Positions 26,160 through 34,287 of a stretch of 64,000 nucleotides of DNA are shown here, piece by piece (positions within the stretch are counted from its first letter, which is position 1; the number at the start of each line of letters is the position of its first letter). A program made the translations under genes and the position numbers. The notes below the pieces were generated by a model. The model was given only the letters and a program-made list of their open reading frames with translations. It made no database searches and was not told the DNA's origin. Origin of the DNA: Variovorax brevis. GTDB lineage: Bacteria; Pseudomonadota; Gammaproteobacteria; Burkholderiales; Burkholderiaceae_C. The stretch lies in contig NZ_JASZYG010000014.1 in the NCBI RefSeq assembly GCF_030317105.1, positions 1 through 64,000 of the forward strand. Direction: 5' to 3'.

Positions 26160-26618
26160 GTGCCCGCAACGCCCTCCACCCCCACACCCGCCGAGATGCT
26201 CCGGCTCGACAACCAGCTGTGCTTTGCCATCTATTCGGCATCGCTGGCCATGACGCGGTTGTACAAGCCCCTGCTCGACAAGCTCGGCCTGACCTATCCG
26301 CAATACCTCGTGCTGCTGGTGTTGTGGGAAGGCGATGGGCTCATGGTGTCGGAACTGGGCGAGCGGCTGTCGCTTGACTCCGGCACGCTCACGCCACTGC
26401 TCAAGCGCCTGGAAGCCAGCGGCCTCGTGACCCGCATTCGCGACGTGCAGGACGAGCGCCGCGTGCACGTCACGCTCACGGCCGCCGGACGCAAGCTCAA
26501 GACGCGAGCTGCCAGCGTGCCGGCCTGCCTGATGGCGGCGAGCCAATGCTCGGTGTCCGAACTGGTTTCGTTGACGCAGCAGGTGCAGTCCTTGCGCGAC
26601 CGCATCAAGGCGGCCTAG
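26160..26618 (+). CDS. ohrR: MarR-family organic-hydroperoxide sensor OhrR
   Basis: About 152 residues with a GTG start at 26160; TTG at 26139 and ATG at 26196 are in-frame alternatives. RLDNQLCFAIYSASLAMTRLYKPLL is the OhrR signature, with the peroxide-sensing cysteine at residue 21 of this start. The winged helix is VSELGERLSLDSGTLTPLLKRLEASGLVTRIRD, with the DERRVHVTLT wing. Oxidation of the cysteine by organic hydroperoxides releases OhrR from DNA and induces ohr, the next gene. Additional cysteines near the C-terminus (ACLMAASQC) fit the two-cysteine class. Confidence 0.92.
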   Translation: MPATPSTPTPAEMLRLDNQLCFAIYSASLAMTRLYKPLLDKLGLTYPQYLVLLVLWEGDGLMVSELGERLSLDSGTLTPLLKRLEASGLVTRIRDVQDERRVHVTLTAAGRKLKTRAASVPACLMAASQCSVSELVSLTQQVQSLRDRIKAA

Positions 26619-26689
26619 AACACTCACACATCCTTTCACCCGCTTCGATCCGAGGCATTTTTCAACCCAGCGCAACCCAAGGAAACTGT

Positions 26690-27115
26690 ATGACCACCCA
26701 ACTCGACAAAGTCCTCTACACCGCCCAAGCCCACACCACGGGCGGTCGCGACGGCGCCGGCAAGTCCAGCGACGGCGCCATCGACGTCAAGCTCAGCTCG
26801 CCCGGCTCGGGCAAGCCCGGCACCAACCCCGAGCAACTGTTTGCCGTGGGCTATGCCGCCTGCTTCATCGGCGCGATGAAGGCCGTGGGTCCCAAGATCG
26901 GCGTGAAGGTGCCGGACGACGTGGCCATCGACTCCAGCGTTTCGCTCGGCCCGATCAACGACGGCAAGGCCTATGGCATCGCCGTGAAGCTGGCCATCAC
27001 GCTGCCGGGCCTGGACGACGCGCAGAAGAAGCAACTGGTCGAAACGGCGCACCAGGTGTGCCCGTACTCCAACGCCACGCGCGGCAACATCGACGTCGAA
27101 CTGGCCATCGCCTGA
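26690..27115 (+). CDS. ohr: Organic hydroperoxide resistance protein Ohr
   Basis: 141 residues, OsmC/Ohr family. Catalytic cysteines are C58 (GYAACFIGAM) and C124 (HQVCPYSNATRGN), and the conserved Arg is R20 in TTGGRDG. Ohr is a thiol peroxidase that reduces organic hydroperoxides with lipoylated proteins as electron donor. AAGGAAACTGT precedes the ATG. It is paired with ohrR upstream, the standard regulator-effector unit. Confidence 0.95.
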   Translation: MTTQLDKVLYTAQAHTTGGRDGAGKSSDGAIDVKLSSPGSGKPGTNPEQLFAVGYAACFIGAMKAVGPKIGVKVPDDVAIDSSVSLGPINDGKAYGIAVKLAITLPGLDDAQKKQLVETAHQVCPYSNATRGNIDVELAIA

Positions 27116-27146
27116 CGACAACGACGACGCACCGGCCGGCAACGCC

Positions 27147-27503
27147 ATGTCACGCCTGATTGCGTACGCCGCAGTCCTGCTGATCGCCATCGAGCACGTG
27201 TACATCCTCGTGCTCGAGATGTTCCTGTGGAACAAGCCGCTGGGCCTCAAGACCTTCGGCATGACACAGGAAGTTGCCGACAGCAGCAAGGTGCTGGCGG
27301 CCAACCAGGGGCTCTACAACGGCTTCCTGGCCGCCGGGCTCTTCTGGGGCGTGGCCACGGACAACCATGCGTTCATGGTGTTCTTTTTGCTGTGCGTGAT
27401 CGTGGCCGGGCTCTACGGCGGTGCCACGGCGTCAAGCAAGATCTTCGTGACGCAGGCATTGCCGGCGGCTGTTGCGCTGGCGTTGCTCCTCCTGCTCACT
27501 TAG
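27147..27503 (+). CDS. DUF1304 small membrane protein
   Basis: 118 residues with four hydrophobic segments. HVYILVLEMFLWNKPLGLKTFGM and LAANQGLYNGFLAAGLFWG are the signatures of DUF1304. These inner-membrane proteins have no established function. It starts 31 bp after ohr on the same strand, and DUF1304 genes often neighbour ohr-like or stress genes, so co-transcription is plausible. A hairpin follows. Confidence 0.8.
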   Translation: MSRLIAYAAVLLIAIEHVYILVLEMFLWNKPLGLKTFGMTQEVADSSKVLAANQGLYNGFLAAGLFWGVATDNHAFMVFFLLCVIVAGLYGGATASSKIFVTQALPAAVALALLLLLT

Positions 27504-27563
27504 CGTCGGAGTTTCGCTCCACGCATTCCTGAACTCCCGGCCGGCTCCTCGCCCCTCCCTGCA

Positions 27564-27599
27564 CAACGCCCAACTGCCCGTTCGGTCAGCTGGGCGTTG
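27564..27599 (+). terminator. Probable terminator hairpin after the ohr-DUF1304 unit
   Basis: CAACGCCCA at 27564 pairs with TGGGCGTTG ending at 27599, extended inward by CTG/CAG after one mismatch, with a 10-base loop. There is no U-run after it on the plus strand, so it may be a weak or Rho-assisted terminator. Confidence 0.45.
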
Positions 27600-27668
27600 C
27601 CGCATCTGCTGGCTATGCTGCGCCAGCAGGGCCGAAGACGAGAGCCCGATGAGATCAAGGGAGTTTCG

Positions 27669-28457
27669 ATGGCGACGCATGCGACGGCCCGCTGGCCGCT
27701 GGGCTTGCTCATGGCGGGTTTCCTGGCGGTGTCCACCTGGGCCGCCGAACCGGATGCGCAAACGCTGCTGGCCGCCAGCGACGCCGTGCGCAATCCGGCC
27801 AAGCCCTTCTCCACCACGGTGAGCCTGGTCGAATACGACAACGGCCAGGAACGCGACAGCACCGACCTTCAAGCCTATTCGCGGGCCGAACCCAACGGCG
27901 GCCAGTTCCGCAGCCTGCTGCGATTCGTGGCACCGCTGCGCGACGTCAACAAGGCGATGCTGAAATCGGGCACCGACCTGTGGTTCTACGACCCGGCCAG
28001 CAAGGCCAGCATCCGCATCTCGCCGCAACAGCGCCTGCTGGGCCAGGCCGCCAACGGCGACGTGGTAACAGTGAACTTCGCGCAGGCCTACCAAGCGCGC
28101 CTGGAGGGCGAAGAAGACGTGCAGGACGGCGAGCGCCAAAGCCGCCACGCCTACAAGCTCGTGCTGGCCGCCAAGGTGCCCGACGTGACCTACAACGGCA
28201 TCGAGATGTGGGTCGACACCGCCACCAGCCGGCCCATCAAGGCGCGCTTCTTCAGCGAAAGCGGACGGCTCATGAAGACGGCCTTCTACCGGCGTTTTCG
28301 CGACGAGCTCGGTGCGTCGCGGCCCACCGAGATGGTCATCATCGACGGACTCAATCCCAAACTGGTCACGGTCATGCGCTACGGCCCCTTTGTCGAGCGC
28401 GACATTCCCGAAAGCTGGTTTCAGCGCGACTTCCTGCCGCAGTTCCAGCCTGAATGA
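27669..28457 (+). CDS. LolA-like outer-membrane lipoprotein-sorting family protein
   Basis: 262 residues. A signal peptide (PLGLLMAGFLAVSTWA) is followed by a LolA/LppX-like fold: LLAASDAVRNPAKPFSTTVSLVEY, LWFYDPASKASIRISPQQRLLGQA and the C-terminal PESWFQRDFLPQF. Such proteins bind lipid chains in the periplasm. The related family (YP_-type outer membrane lipoprotein-sorting protein) usually sits next to an RND/MMPL transporter; here no such gene is present. Its stop overlaps the next gene by 4 bp (ATGA), so the two are coupled. ATG chosen after GGGAGTTTCG. Confidence 0.8.
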   Translation: MATHATARWPLGLLMAGFLAVSTWAAEPDAQTLLAASDAVRNPAKPFSTTVSLVEYDNGQERDSTDLQAYSRAEPNGGQFRSLLRFVAPLRDVNKAMLKSGTDLWFYDPASKASIRISPQQRLLGQAANGDVVTVNFAQAYQARLEGEEDVQDGERQSRHAYKLVLAAKVPDVTYNGIEMWVDTATSRPIKARFFSESGRLMKTAFYRRFRDELGASRPTEMVIIDGLNPKLVTVMRYGPFVERDIPESWFQRDFLPQFQPE

Positions 28458-29725
28458 GGGCCGCATGCTGGATCGTCGGGCTCCTGCTCGCGGCGCCCGG
28501 CATCGCGTGGGCGCAGGACAGCGCCGAACTCGCCGGCCTCCTACTCGCCGACGAAACGAAGAGCAAGCCCGTGCAAGACGGCGGCAGCAGTTTCAGCATC
28601 GAGCCGATGCTGCGCCGGGCCAGCTTGCGGCCCGGGGGTGACGTGCAAGATTCGCTGCGCCTGGCGCTCGAATTCAACATCGACCACCCCCTCTCGCCCG
28701 ACTGGCGCCTGCTTGCAGCCGACCGGCTGGAGCTGGCCAACCCCGCATCGTCCAACGACGGGCGCAATGCGGTGAACACGCTCAAGGAGCTGTACGTCAG
28801 CCGCCGGCCTCGCGGCAGCGAGTTCCTGCTGGACGCCGGCCGCATCAACGCGCGCTACGGTGTGGCCTTCAGCTACAACCCGACGGATTTCTTCCGCGAA
28901 GGGGCCGTGCGCGTCGACAGCACCTTCGATCCGGCGAGCCTGCGCGAAAACCGTCTCGGCACGGTGATGCTGCGCGGACAAAAAGTCTGGGACGACGGCT
29001 CGCTCACCGCCATCTACGCGCCGCGCCTTGCCTCGCAATCCACCACCTCCGGCTGGAGCCCGGACTGGGGTGCCACCAACCGGCGCGATCGGTGGATGCT
29101 CGCCTGGAGCCAGCGCTGGGGCGAGGACTTCGCGCCGCAGTGGCTCCTGTACGGCAACGGCGAGTCGAACGACTCGCCCCAGATCGGGGTCAACCTGACG
29201 CGACTGCTCAACCCGTCCTGCCTGGCGCTGCTCGAAGTCAGCGCAGGACACGGCGCCAGCCTGTATTCACGGGCGACGGGAGACACGTCGAACACCGGAT
29301 GGCTCAGCCGCGGGGTCGTCGGCGTCAACTGCACCGCCGCGCAAAAGCTGACCCTCGGCGTCGAGCTGCAGCGCAATGGCGCAGCACTGGACGACAAGGG
29401 CTGGCGTGACCTGCGCGCCGGGCCGATCCCGACCTATGGGGCCTACCGGCAGCAAGCGCAGTTGTTGCGCGATCCATCCACCCGCCGCAACCTGTTCCTG
29501 ACGGCGCGCTGGCAGGACGCGCTGTGGCCGCGGCTCGATCTCAGCGCGTTCATGCAGGTCAGCCTCTCTGACCAGAGCCGCGTCTACTGGGCGGAGGCGC
29601 GTTATCACTTCAAGGACATGGACATCGCGGCGCAGTGGCAAACCACCACCGGAGAGCCCCGCACAGAATATGGCGCGCAGCGGCAAAAGCACGTCTTCCA
29701 GCTGCTGCTCAAGAAGTTCTTCTGA
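28454..29725 (+). CDS. Predicted outer-membrane beta-barrel protein
   Basis: 423 residues. A signal peptide (MRAACWIVGLLLAAPGIAWA) is followed by many amphipathic strands with aromatic girdles (for example RWMLAWSQRWGEDFAPQWLLYG and RVYWAEARYHFKDMDIAAQW) and it ends HVFQLLLKKFF with a terminal Phe, the BAM recognition hallmark. I do not recognise a precise family; it resembles barrel proteins paired with LolA-like proteins in MMPL export operons. Coupled by overlap to the LolA-like gene, it probably works with it in lipid or hydrophobe transfer to the outer membrane. Confidence 0.7.
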   Translation: MRAACWIVGLLLAAPGIAWAQDSAELAGLLLADETKSKPVQDGGSSFSIEPMLRRASLRPGGDVQDSLRLALEFNIDHPLSPDWRLLAADRLELANPASSNDGRNAVNTLKELYVSRRPRGSEFLLDAGRINARYGVAFSYNPTDFFREGAVRVDSTFDPASLRENRLGTVMLRGQKVWDDGSLTAIYAPRLASQSTTSGWSPDWGATNRRDRWMLAWSQRWGEDFAPQWLLYGNGESNDSPQIGVNLTRLLNPSCLALLEVSAGHGASLYSRATGDTSNTGWLSRGVVGVNCTAAQKLTLGVELQRNGAALDDKGWRDLRAGPIPTYGAYRQQAQLLRDPSTRRNLFLTARWQDALWPRLDLSAFMQVSLSDQSRVYWAEARYHFKDMDIAAQWQTTTGEPRTEYGAQRQKHVFQLLLKKFF

Positions 29726-29755
29726 CGACGTTCCACACCGCCAACAAGGCCCCCC

Positions 29756-30163
29756 ATGACGACGACACGACGCTTCATCACCTCGGGCGAAGGCCTGCCC
29801 CAATGGCTTTCGCCCATCAGCCATGCCGTGGTGGTCGACCGCACCTGCTACCTGAGCGGCCAGCTCGCCCTCGACGCGCAGGGCCAGCTCGTGCCCGGCG
29901 ATGCAGGCGACCAGGCACGCCTTGCGTTTCGCAACCTGTTCTGCGCGCTCAAGGCCGCCGGCTTCACGCCGCAGGACCTGGTGTTCGTGGACATCGCGTT
30001 CACCGATCTCGCGGACATGCCTGCCGTCAACGCCGTGTATGCCGAACTGTTCGAACCCGACCGGCGGCCGGCCCGCACCGTCTACCAGGCAGCCGCCCTG
30101 CCCTTTGGCGGCCGGGTGAAGGTGATGGGCACCGCCGTCAAGGCGGAATCGTGCGAGGGCTGA
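29756..30163 (+). CDS. RidA/YjgF family protein
   Basis: 135 residues of the RidA fold: SHAVVVDRTCYLSGQLALDAQG near the N-terminus, FRNLFCALKAAGFTPQDLVFVDIAFTDLADMPAVN, and PARTVYQAAALPFGGRVKVMGTAV with the conserved Arg that binds the imine carboxylate. RidA proteins hydrolyse reactive 2-aminoacrylate and related enamines released by PLP enzymes; others are chemically divergent. It converges on the dihaem-peroxidase-like gene of the biosynthetic cluster (7 bp between stops), so it could belong to it, but its orientation groups it with the genes to the left. Confidence 0.82.
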   Translation: MTTTRRFITSGEGLPQWLSPISHAVVVDRTCYLSGQLALDAQGQLVPGDAGDQARLAFRNLFCALKAAGFTPQDLVFVDIAFTDLADMPAVNAVYAELFEPDRRPARTVYQAAALPFGGRVKVMGTAVKAESCEG

Positions 30164-30169
30164 TCGCCC

Positions 30170-31474
30170 TCAGCGCGTTGGCGCGCCTTCCACCACCGGC
30201 CCGGACAACGCGCGCAGAAAACTCGCCAGCTGCGCCAATTCGGCCGGCGACAGGTTGATGGGCTTGAGCTTCTTCAATTCCGAACGCCCGGTGGTCGCTT
30301 CGGGCGGGCGGTTGTAGTGCTCGAGCACTTGCTCCAGCGTGGCGAACTGCCCGGTGTGCATGTAGGGCGGTCGCAGCGCCACGTTGCGCAGGCTGGGCGA
30401 CTTGAAGGCGCCCAGAAGCAACGCGTCTTCGGTCGATGCAAAGCGCAGTTCCTGGCATTGGTCGGGCCGGGCGTCGCTGAAGCGGCCCAGGCAGTTGAAC
30501 TCGTCGGCCAGTGCCTGCGTCAGGCCCTCGACCCTGCCGCGCTCAGGGAGGCCGGACTTGAGCGGTGGCACGCCGATGTTGTGGAAGAACTGGTCGCTCA
30601 GCAAAGGCCCGCCGTGGCATACGAAGCATTGCGCCTTGCCGATGTACAACCGGAGCCCCGCCTTTTCCGACGCATCCAGGGCGCTCGCGCCACGTGAGTC
30701 GGGGTCGTCCAGCGACGAGACGTAGCGATCCATGCGCGAGGGGCCGTACTGCAAGGTCGACTCGTACGCGGCAATGGCCTTGCCCATGTTGGCGAACATG
30801 CGCGAGACCCCTTCGCGCCGCCCCTTGTCGATCGCCGCCCAGGCCGCGCGTTCGATGTCGGTGCCCAGCGGACCCGCGTCCTGCGGGAGGCCGGCGAGCG
30901 AAGGCGGTGGGCCGAACAGCTTTGCATAGGCCGGCCCATGGTGCCTTGCAAGCACACGGACATGGCGCATCCGATTGCCGCCGTGCTCCCTGGCATCTTC
31001 CAGCGGCCCCAGCGCCTGGGACCACAGGCTGTCCTTGCGGCCGTCCCAGAAGAACCATGCATTGCGGTCCACGCCCATCAGCGGCATCGTGCGGCGCACG
31101 CCCACGGCCACGCCAATGCCTAGAGGCCGGCCATCCTGGAACTGGTGCTGTGGCTGGTGACAAGAGGCACAAGACACCTGGCCGTTCTTGCTGAAGCGTG
31201 GATCGTTGAACAGTTGCTTGCCCAGCGCAATGGCGCGCGGGTCTTTGGCGTATCGGTTGCTCACGTCGGGCTCGGCGGGTGCGAGCCGGGACAGCTTCAT
31301 CGAGCGCAGTAGCGCCAGCTCTTGCGGTGACCACGTGTCTCGCTCACTCTTCGTCGCGCCACCCGGCTGCGAATTCGCAACGCCGACGGCCAGCCCGAAG
31401 AGCACAGCAAGAACGAAGCGCATGCGTGTCAATGCGCGCGCAGCCCCGGCGCGTGTTCCCGGCGCCTGGCGCAT
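30170..31474 (-). CDS. Dihaem cytochrome c peroxidase/MauG-family protein
   Basis: About 434 residues from the ATG that overlaps the amidohydrolase stop (TGATG); an internal ATG at 31423 begins a cleaner signal peptide (MRFVLAVLFGLAVGVANSQ) and may be the true start. Two c-type haem motifs are present, CASCH (C102-H106) and CFVCH (C283-H287), with RRTMPLMGVDRNAWFFWDGR between them, the usual plan of bacterial dihaem peroxidases and MauG-like oxidases. The protein should be periplasmic. It is the last gene of the leftward accessory operon of the NRPS/PKS cluster, so a tailoring or detoxifying role is possible; the family link is firm, the role inferred. Confidence 0.85.
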   Translation of the reverse strand: MRQAPGTRAGAARALTRMRFVLAVLFGLAVGVANSQPGGATKSERDTWSPQELALLRSMKLSRLAPAEPDVSNRYAKDPRAIALGKQLFNDPRFSKNGQVSCASCHQPQHQFQDGRPLGIGVAVGVRRTMPLMGVDRNAWFFWDGRKDSLWSQALGPLEDAREHGGNRMRHVRVLARHHGPAYAKLFGPPPSLAGLPQDAGPLGTDIERAAWAAIDKGRREGVSRMFANMGKAIAAYESTLQYGPSRMDRYVSSLDDPDSRGASALDASEKAGLRLYIGKAQCFVCHGGPLLSDQFFHNIGVPPLKSGLPERGRVEGLTQALADEFNCLGRFSDARPDQCQELRFASTEDALLLGAFKSPSLRNVALRPPYMHTGQFATLEQVLEHYNRPPEATTGRSELKKLKPINLSPAELAQLASFLRALSGPVVEGAPTR

Positions 31475-32454
31475 CAGGGGTTGCCGCCCAGCAGGCGCAG
31501 CGCGTTGCGCGACATCAGCCAGCTGCGTTGATGTTGCGAGATGCCGGCCAGCGGCCCTTTGGGGCCAACAAACATCTCCATCACCTTGCGGTGGCCGCCG
31601 GAGTAGCGAAACACCGGCCAGTCGGTTCCGAAAAGGATCTTGTGATTGATGTTGAGCCTGAACAGCTCCGCAAGCCCCGCCTGCCACCCGCCCGGATGGG
31701 TCGAGCCCAGGAAGGCGCTGATGTCCAGGTACACATTGGGGCGAAAGGCGCACAGGCTCGCGCACGCCTGCACATGGTGGATGGCACCGTGCGCGAGGAT
31801 GAAGTTCACCCCCGGAAAGTCCAGCGCTGCCTGGTCGAGCAAGTCGGGGTGCGAATAGCTGAAGGCCAGGCTGGGGCTGGTCGGGCCGATGTGCAGCAGC
31901 ACCGGCAGGCCATGCGCCTGACAGAGTTCGTAAAACGGATAGAGCTGTTCGCAGCTCGGGCTGTAGCCGCAGGGCGGGTACAGCTTCAGGCCCTTGAAGC
32001 CGAACTCCGTCACGCCGCGTTCGAACAGCGTCAGCGCATCGCGGCCCCAGCGCGGATCTACCCCGGCAAACACAAAGAAGCGGCCTGCATGGCGCTGAAG
32101 GATCGCGTGATGCGCCACGAACATCTCTTCGATGCTGAGCTCGCTGCGCATTGCAAAAGTGAAGTCGGGCAGCAGCAGCACGGCCTGGTCGATGCCGGCC
32201 GAATCCATCTCCGCCACCAGCACGTCGCCCTCGTGATCCTGGCTCATGCGCAGGTACGCGTCGAGCAGTTCGTTGATCGACTTTTTGACGCCGGTGGCAG
32301 CCAGCCGCGCCTCGACGTTGCGGCACAGGCCCTCGAAGAACGCGGGCGGAATGAAGCGCGTCGATGCGATGTGGCAATGCGCATCGACGATGTGCCCATC
32401 GTAGAGTGCGGCACCCGCGGCGGGCGTGCCGGTTTTGGCGACGGCCGTGCTCAT
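31474..32454 (-). CDS. Amidohydrolase-2 family metal-dependent hydrolase
   Basis: 326 residues from MSTAVAKTGTPAAGAAL. VDAHCHIAS provides the HxH metal site at strand 1, LLHIGPTSPSLAF and NFILAHGAIHH later histidines, and ILFGTDWPVFR the catalytic Asp of the TIM-barrel amidohydrolase_2 superfamily, which includes decarboxylases (ACMSD, OrsB-type) and hydrolases. Substrate is unknown. It lies between the GNAT and the dihaem protein genes (5 bp and 1-bp overlap), so it is part of the tight four-gene leftward operon. Confidence 0.82.
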   Translation of the reverse strand: MSTAVAKTGTPAAGAALYDGHIVDAHCHIASTRFIPPAFFEGLCRNVEARLAATGVKKSINELLDAYLRMSQDHEGDVLVAEMDSAGIDQAVLLLPDFTFAMRSELSIEEMFVAHHAILQRHAGRFFVFAGVDPRWGRDALTLFERGVTEFGFKGLKLYPPCGYSPSCEQLYPFYELCQAHGLPVLLHIGPTSPSLAFSYSHPDLLDQAALDFPGVNFILAHGAIHHVQACASLCAFRPNVYLDISAFLGSTHPGGWQAGLAELFRLNINHKILFGTDWPVFRYSGGHRKVMEMFVGPKGPLAGISQHQRSWLMSRNALRLLGGNP

Positions 32455-32459
32455 GTCGC

Positions 32460-33101
32460 TCAGGCCCGCGCAGTCGCCGACGCCCGCAGGGTCTGTAGCG
32501 CACGCGCTTTCAGGTCGCTGACGCGTTGCATCATGAAGTGCCCAGCGTGGGTCTTGCCCTGCGCCCGCGCATAGTCGGGCAGCGTGCCGTAGGTCTGGAA
32601 CCCGAAACGCTCCCATGCGCGGTGGGCCGGCGTGGCGTCGCGCACGTCCAGCGTCAGCACGTCGACGCCGTCGGCCTCGCACTTCAACGCAATTTCCAGG
32701 AACGCCGCAGGCAGCACCAACCCGCCCCGATAGCGCTCCAGGATCATTCCCTTGGCCAGGTCGGTGATGTGGCAATTATTGGGATTGAGGTTGCGGCGCA
32801 GCGTGCACAGGCCGATCACTGTGCCGTCGTCGGTGACGATCGTCAGCAGGCGGCACTTGCCGGCGCCGAGGTTGGCCTTGAGCTCGTGCAGGTATTGCTG
32901 TGCTTCGGCGTCGCTGATTTCCTGTGCAAAGCCGATGATCGGCGCCGACGCCGTCGTCACCCGCATCAACTCGATGATGCGCGGCTCAAGCGCGGCGTCG
33001 ATGTGTTGTGGCCAGCCGAACACCACGCCCACGGTGCGCGCGCCGCCAAAGTCCATGTCGTAGCACGCGCCTGCCTGCGTTGCGTTGCGCTGCCCGGTCA
33101 T
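32460..33101 (-). CDS. GNAT-like N-acetyltransferase
   Basis: 213 residues. LLTIVTDDGTVIGLCTLRRN, the ILERYRGGLVLPAAFLEIALKCEADG region and LDVRDATPAHRAWERFGFQTYGTL follow the GNAT order of strand 4, acetyl-CoA pyrophosphate loop and motif B. The loop is altered from Q/RxxGxG/A (RYRGGLV), but the fold seems intact. It overlaps the PLP-enzyme gene by 4 bp (ATGA) and precedes the amidohydrolase, so all are probably co-translated. It may acetylate an amino group of a cluster-specific building block; inferred from context. Confidence 0.78.
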   Translation of the reverse strand: MTGQRNATQAGACYDMDFGGARTVGVVFGWPQHIDAALEPRIIELMRVTTASAPIIGFAQEISDAEAQQYLHELKANLGAGKCRLLTIVTDDGTVIGLCTLRRNLNPNNCHITDLAKGMILERYRGGLVLPAAFLEIALKCEADGVDVLTLDVRDATPAHRAWERFGFQTYGTLPDYARAQGKTHAGHFMMQRVSDLKARALQTLRASATARA

Positions 33102-34105
33102 GCCGGCACCTCTTGCGTTGCATTGCGTTGCGCCGCCATGTCTTCAAGCACGTCGCCCAGGTCGTGGGCCACCAGCCATTCGTCGTCGTAGACCGTGTCG
33201 AGATACTTCAGGCCGCTGTCGGCGAGCACCAGCACCACGTTGCAAGGCCCGTCCTGCTTTTGCAGAAATTGCCGCGTCGCGGCGATCACGGAGCCGGAGG
33301 AGCCGCCCATCAGCAAGCTCTCGTCCCGCGCCAGGCGGCGGCAACCAAGGAAGGCGTCTCGGTCGCTGACCTTGATGACCTCGTCGATGAGCTCCTCGCG
33401 GATATTGCCCGGCTTGTAGCTCAGGCCGATGCCGTTTTGCAGGAAGGGCTTGAACTGCCCGCCGAACACCACCGAGCCCTGCGGCTCGACGCCCACCACG
33501 TGGACGGACGGATCGCGCTCCTTCAGGTAGCGCGCCACGCCGCTCAGATGGCTGCCGGTGCTGACGCTCCCGACCAGCACGTCCACGGCACCGCACAGCT
33601 GGTCGTGGATCTCCGGCCCGGTGCCGTAGTGATGCGCGTCGATGGCGGCCGGGTTGTTGTACTGGTCGAGGTTGATGCAGCGCGGCGTTCGCGCGGCGAT
33701 CGCCTTGGCCAGCGCTATGCGCTTTTTCTGGAAACCGCCCTGCTCGTCAGGGTGCTCGACCATTTCCACCCGCCCACCAAAGGCGCGCACGATGTTGACG
33801 TTGGCCCTGGGCGTCTTCGGATCGAGAATGCAGATGAAGTTGTATCCATGCACCGCGCACAGCATCGCCAGCGCGTGGCCCATGTTGCCCGAGGTCGACT
33901 CCACGATCGACCATCCTGGCACCAGACCGTGGTCGCGCCTGGCCTGCGCAAGAAGCTGCATGGCACTGCGGTCCTTCACGCTGCCGCCGGGGTTGCGGAA
34001 TTCCAGCTTGCCGTACACGGCGATGCGCCGAGCCGGATCGGACAAGCTCTTGAGATGCATCATGGGTGTGTGACCTATCAACTCGGCGACGCTGTTGGCA
34101 AACAT
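33098..34105 (-). CDS. PLP-dependent cysteine-synthase-like enzyme (CysK/SbnA group)
   Basis: 335 residues from MFANSVAELIGHTPMMHLKS. The PLP lysine is K44 in GGSVKDRSA, the substrate loop is ESTSGNMGHALAM and the phosphate-binding loop GSVSTGSHLSGVA. The Ser-to-Gly/Met changes (TSGNMG versus TSGNTG) resemble SbnA-type enzymes, which join O-phosphoserine to glutamate for 2,3-diaminopropionate, more than housekeeping CysK. GGGAG precedes the start; a longer frame to 34162 is unlikely. It leads the second leftward operon of the cluster, after a terminator, and probably makes or modifies a beta-substituted alanine. Confidence 0.85.
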   Translation of the reverse strand: MFANSVAELIGHTPMMHLKSLSDPARRIAVYGKLEFRNPGGSVKDRSAMQLLAQARRDHGLVPGWSIVESTSGNMGHALAMLCAVHGYNFICILDPKTPRANVNIVRAFGGRVEMVEHPDEQGGFQKKRIALAKAIAARTPRCINLDQYNNPAAIDAHHYGTGPEIHDQLCGAVDVLVGSVSTGSHLSGVARYLKERDPSVHVVGVEPQGSVVFGGQFKPFLQNGIGLSYKPGNIREELIDEVIKVSDRDAFLGCRRLARDESLLMGGSSGSVIAATRQFLQKQDGPCNVVLVLADSGLKYLDTVYDDEWLVAHDLGDVLEDMAAQRNATQEVPA

Positions 34106-34203
34106 TCGCTGCGCTCCCTGGATCTTTTTTTGGTGTGATGAAGCCGGGCCTGTGGCCCGCATCCGTCGCGACGGCGATGCGCGTGGCGATGAAGGACTTT
34201 AGT

Positions 34204-34239
34204 AACGCAAACGCCCGACCGGTACCTGTCCGTTCGGGC
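34204..34239 (-). terminator. Terminator between the hydrolase and PLP-enzyme genes
   Basis: Read leftward, GCCCGAACGG-ACAGGTA-CCGGTCGGGC (34239-34213) is a 10-bp stem with one mismatch and a 7-base loop, followed by GTTTGCGTT. It lies 49 bp after the hydrolase stop, so the ACP-hydrolase unit and the PLP-GNAT-amidohydrolase-dihaem operon are separate transcripts. Confidence 0.7.
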
Positions 34240-34287
34240 TTCAACCTTTGGGGGATTGCCCGACACACCCGATCGGTCCAAGGCGCC

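Noticed and set aside
32460-33101. The GNAT gene as a LuxI-type autoinducer synthase for the cluster LuxR
   Set aside because: It has GNAT order and length but none of the conserved LuxI residues (N-terminal Arg/Trp/Phe and the ERxE-like region).
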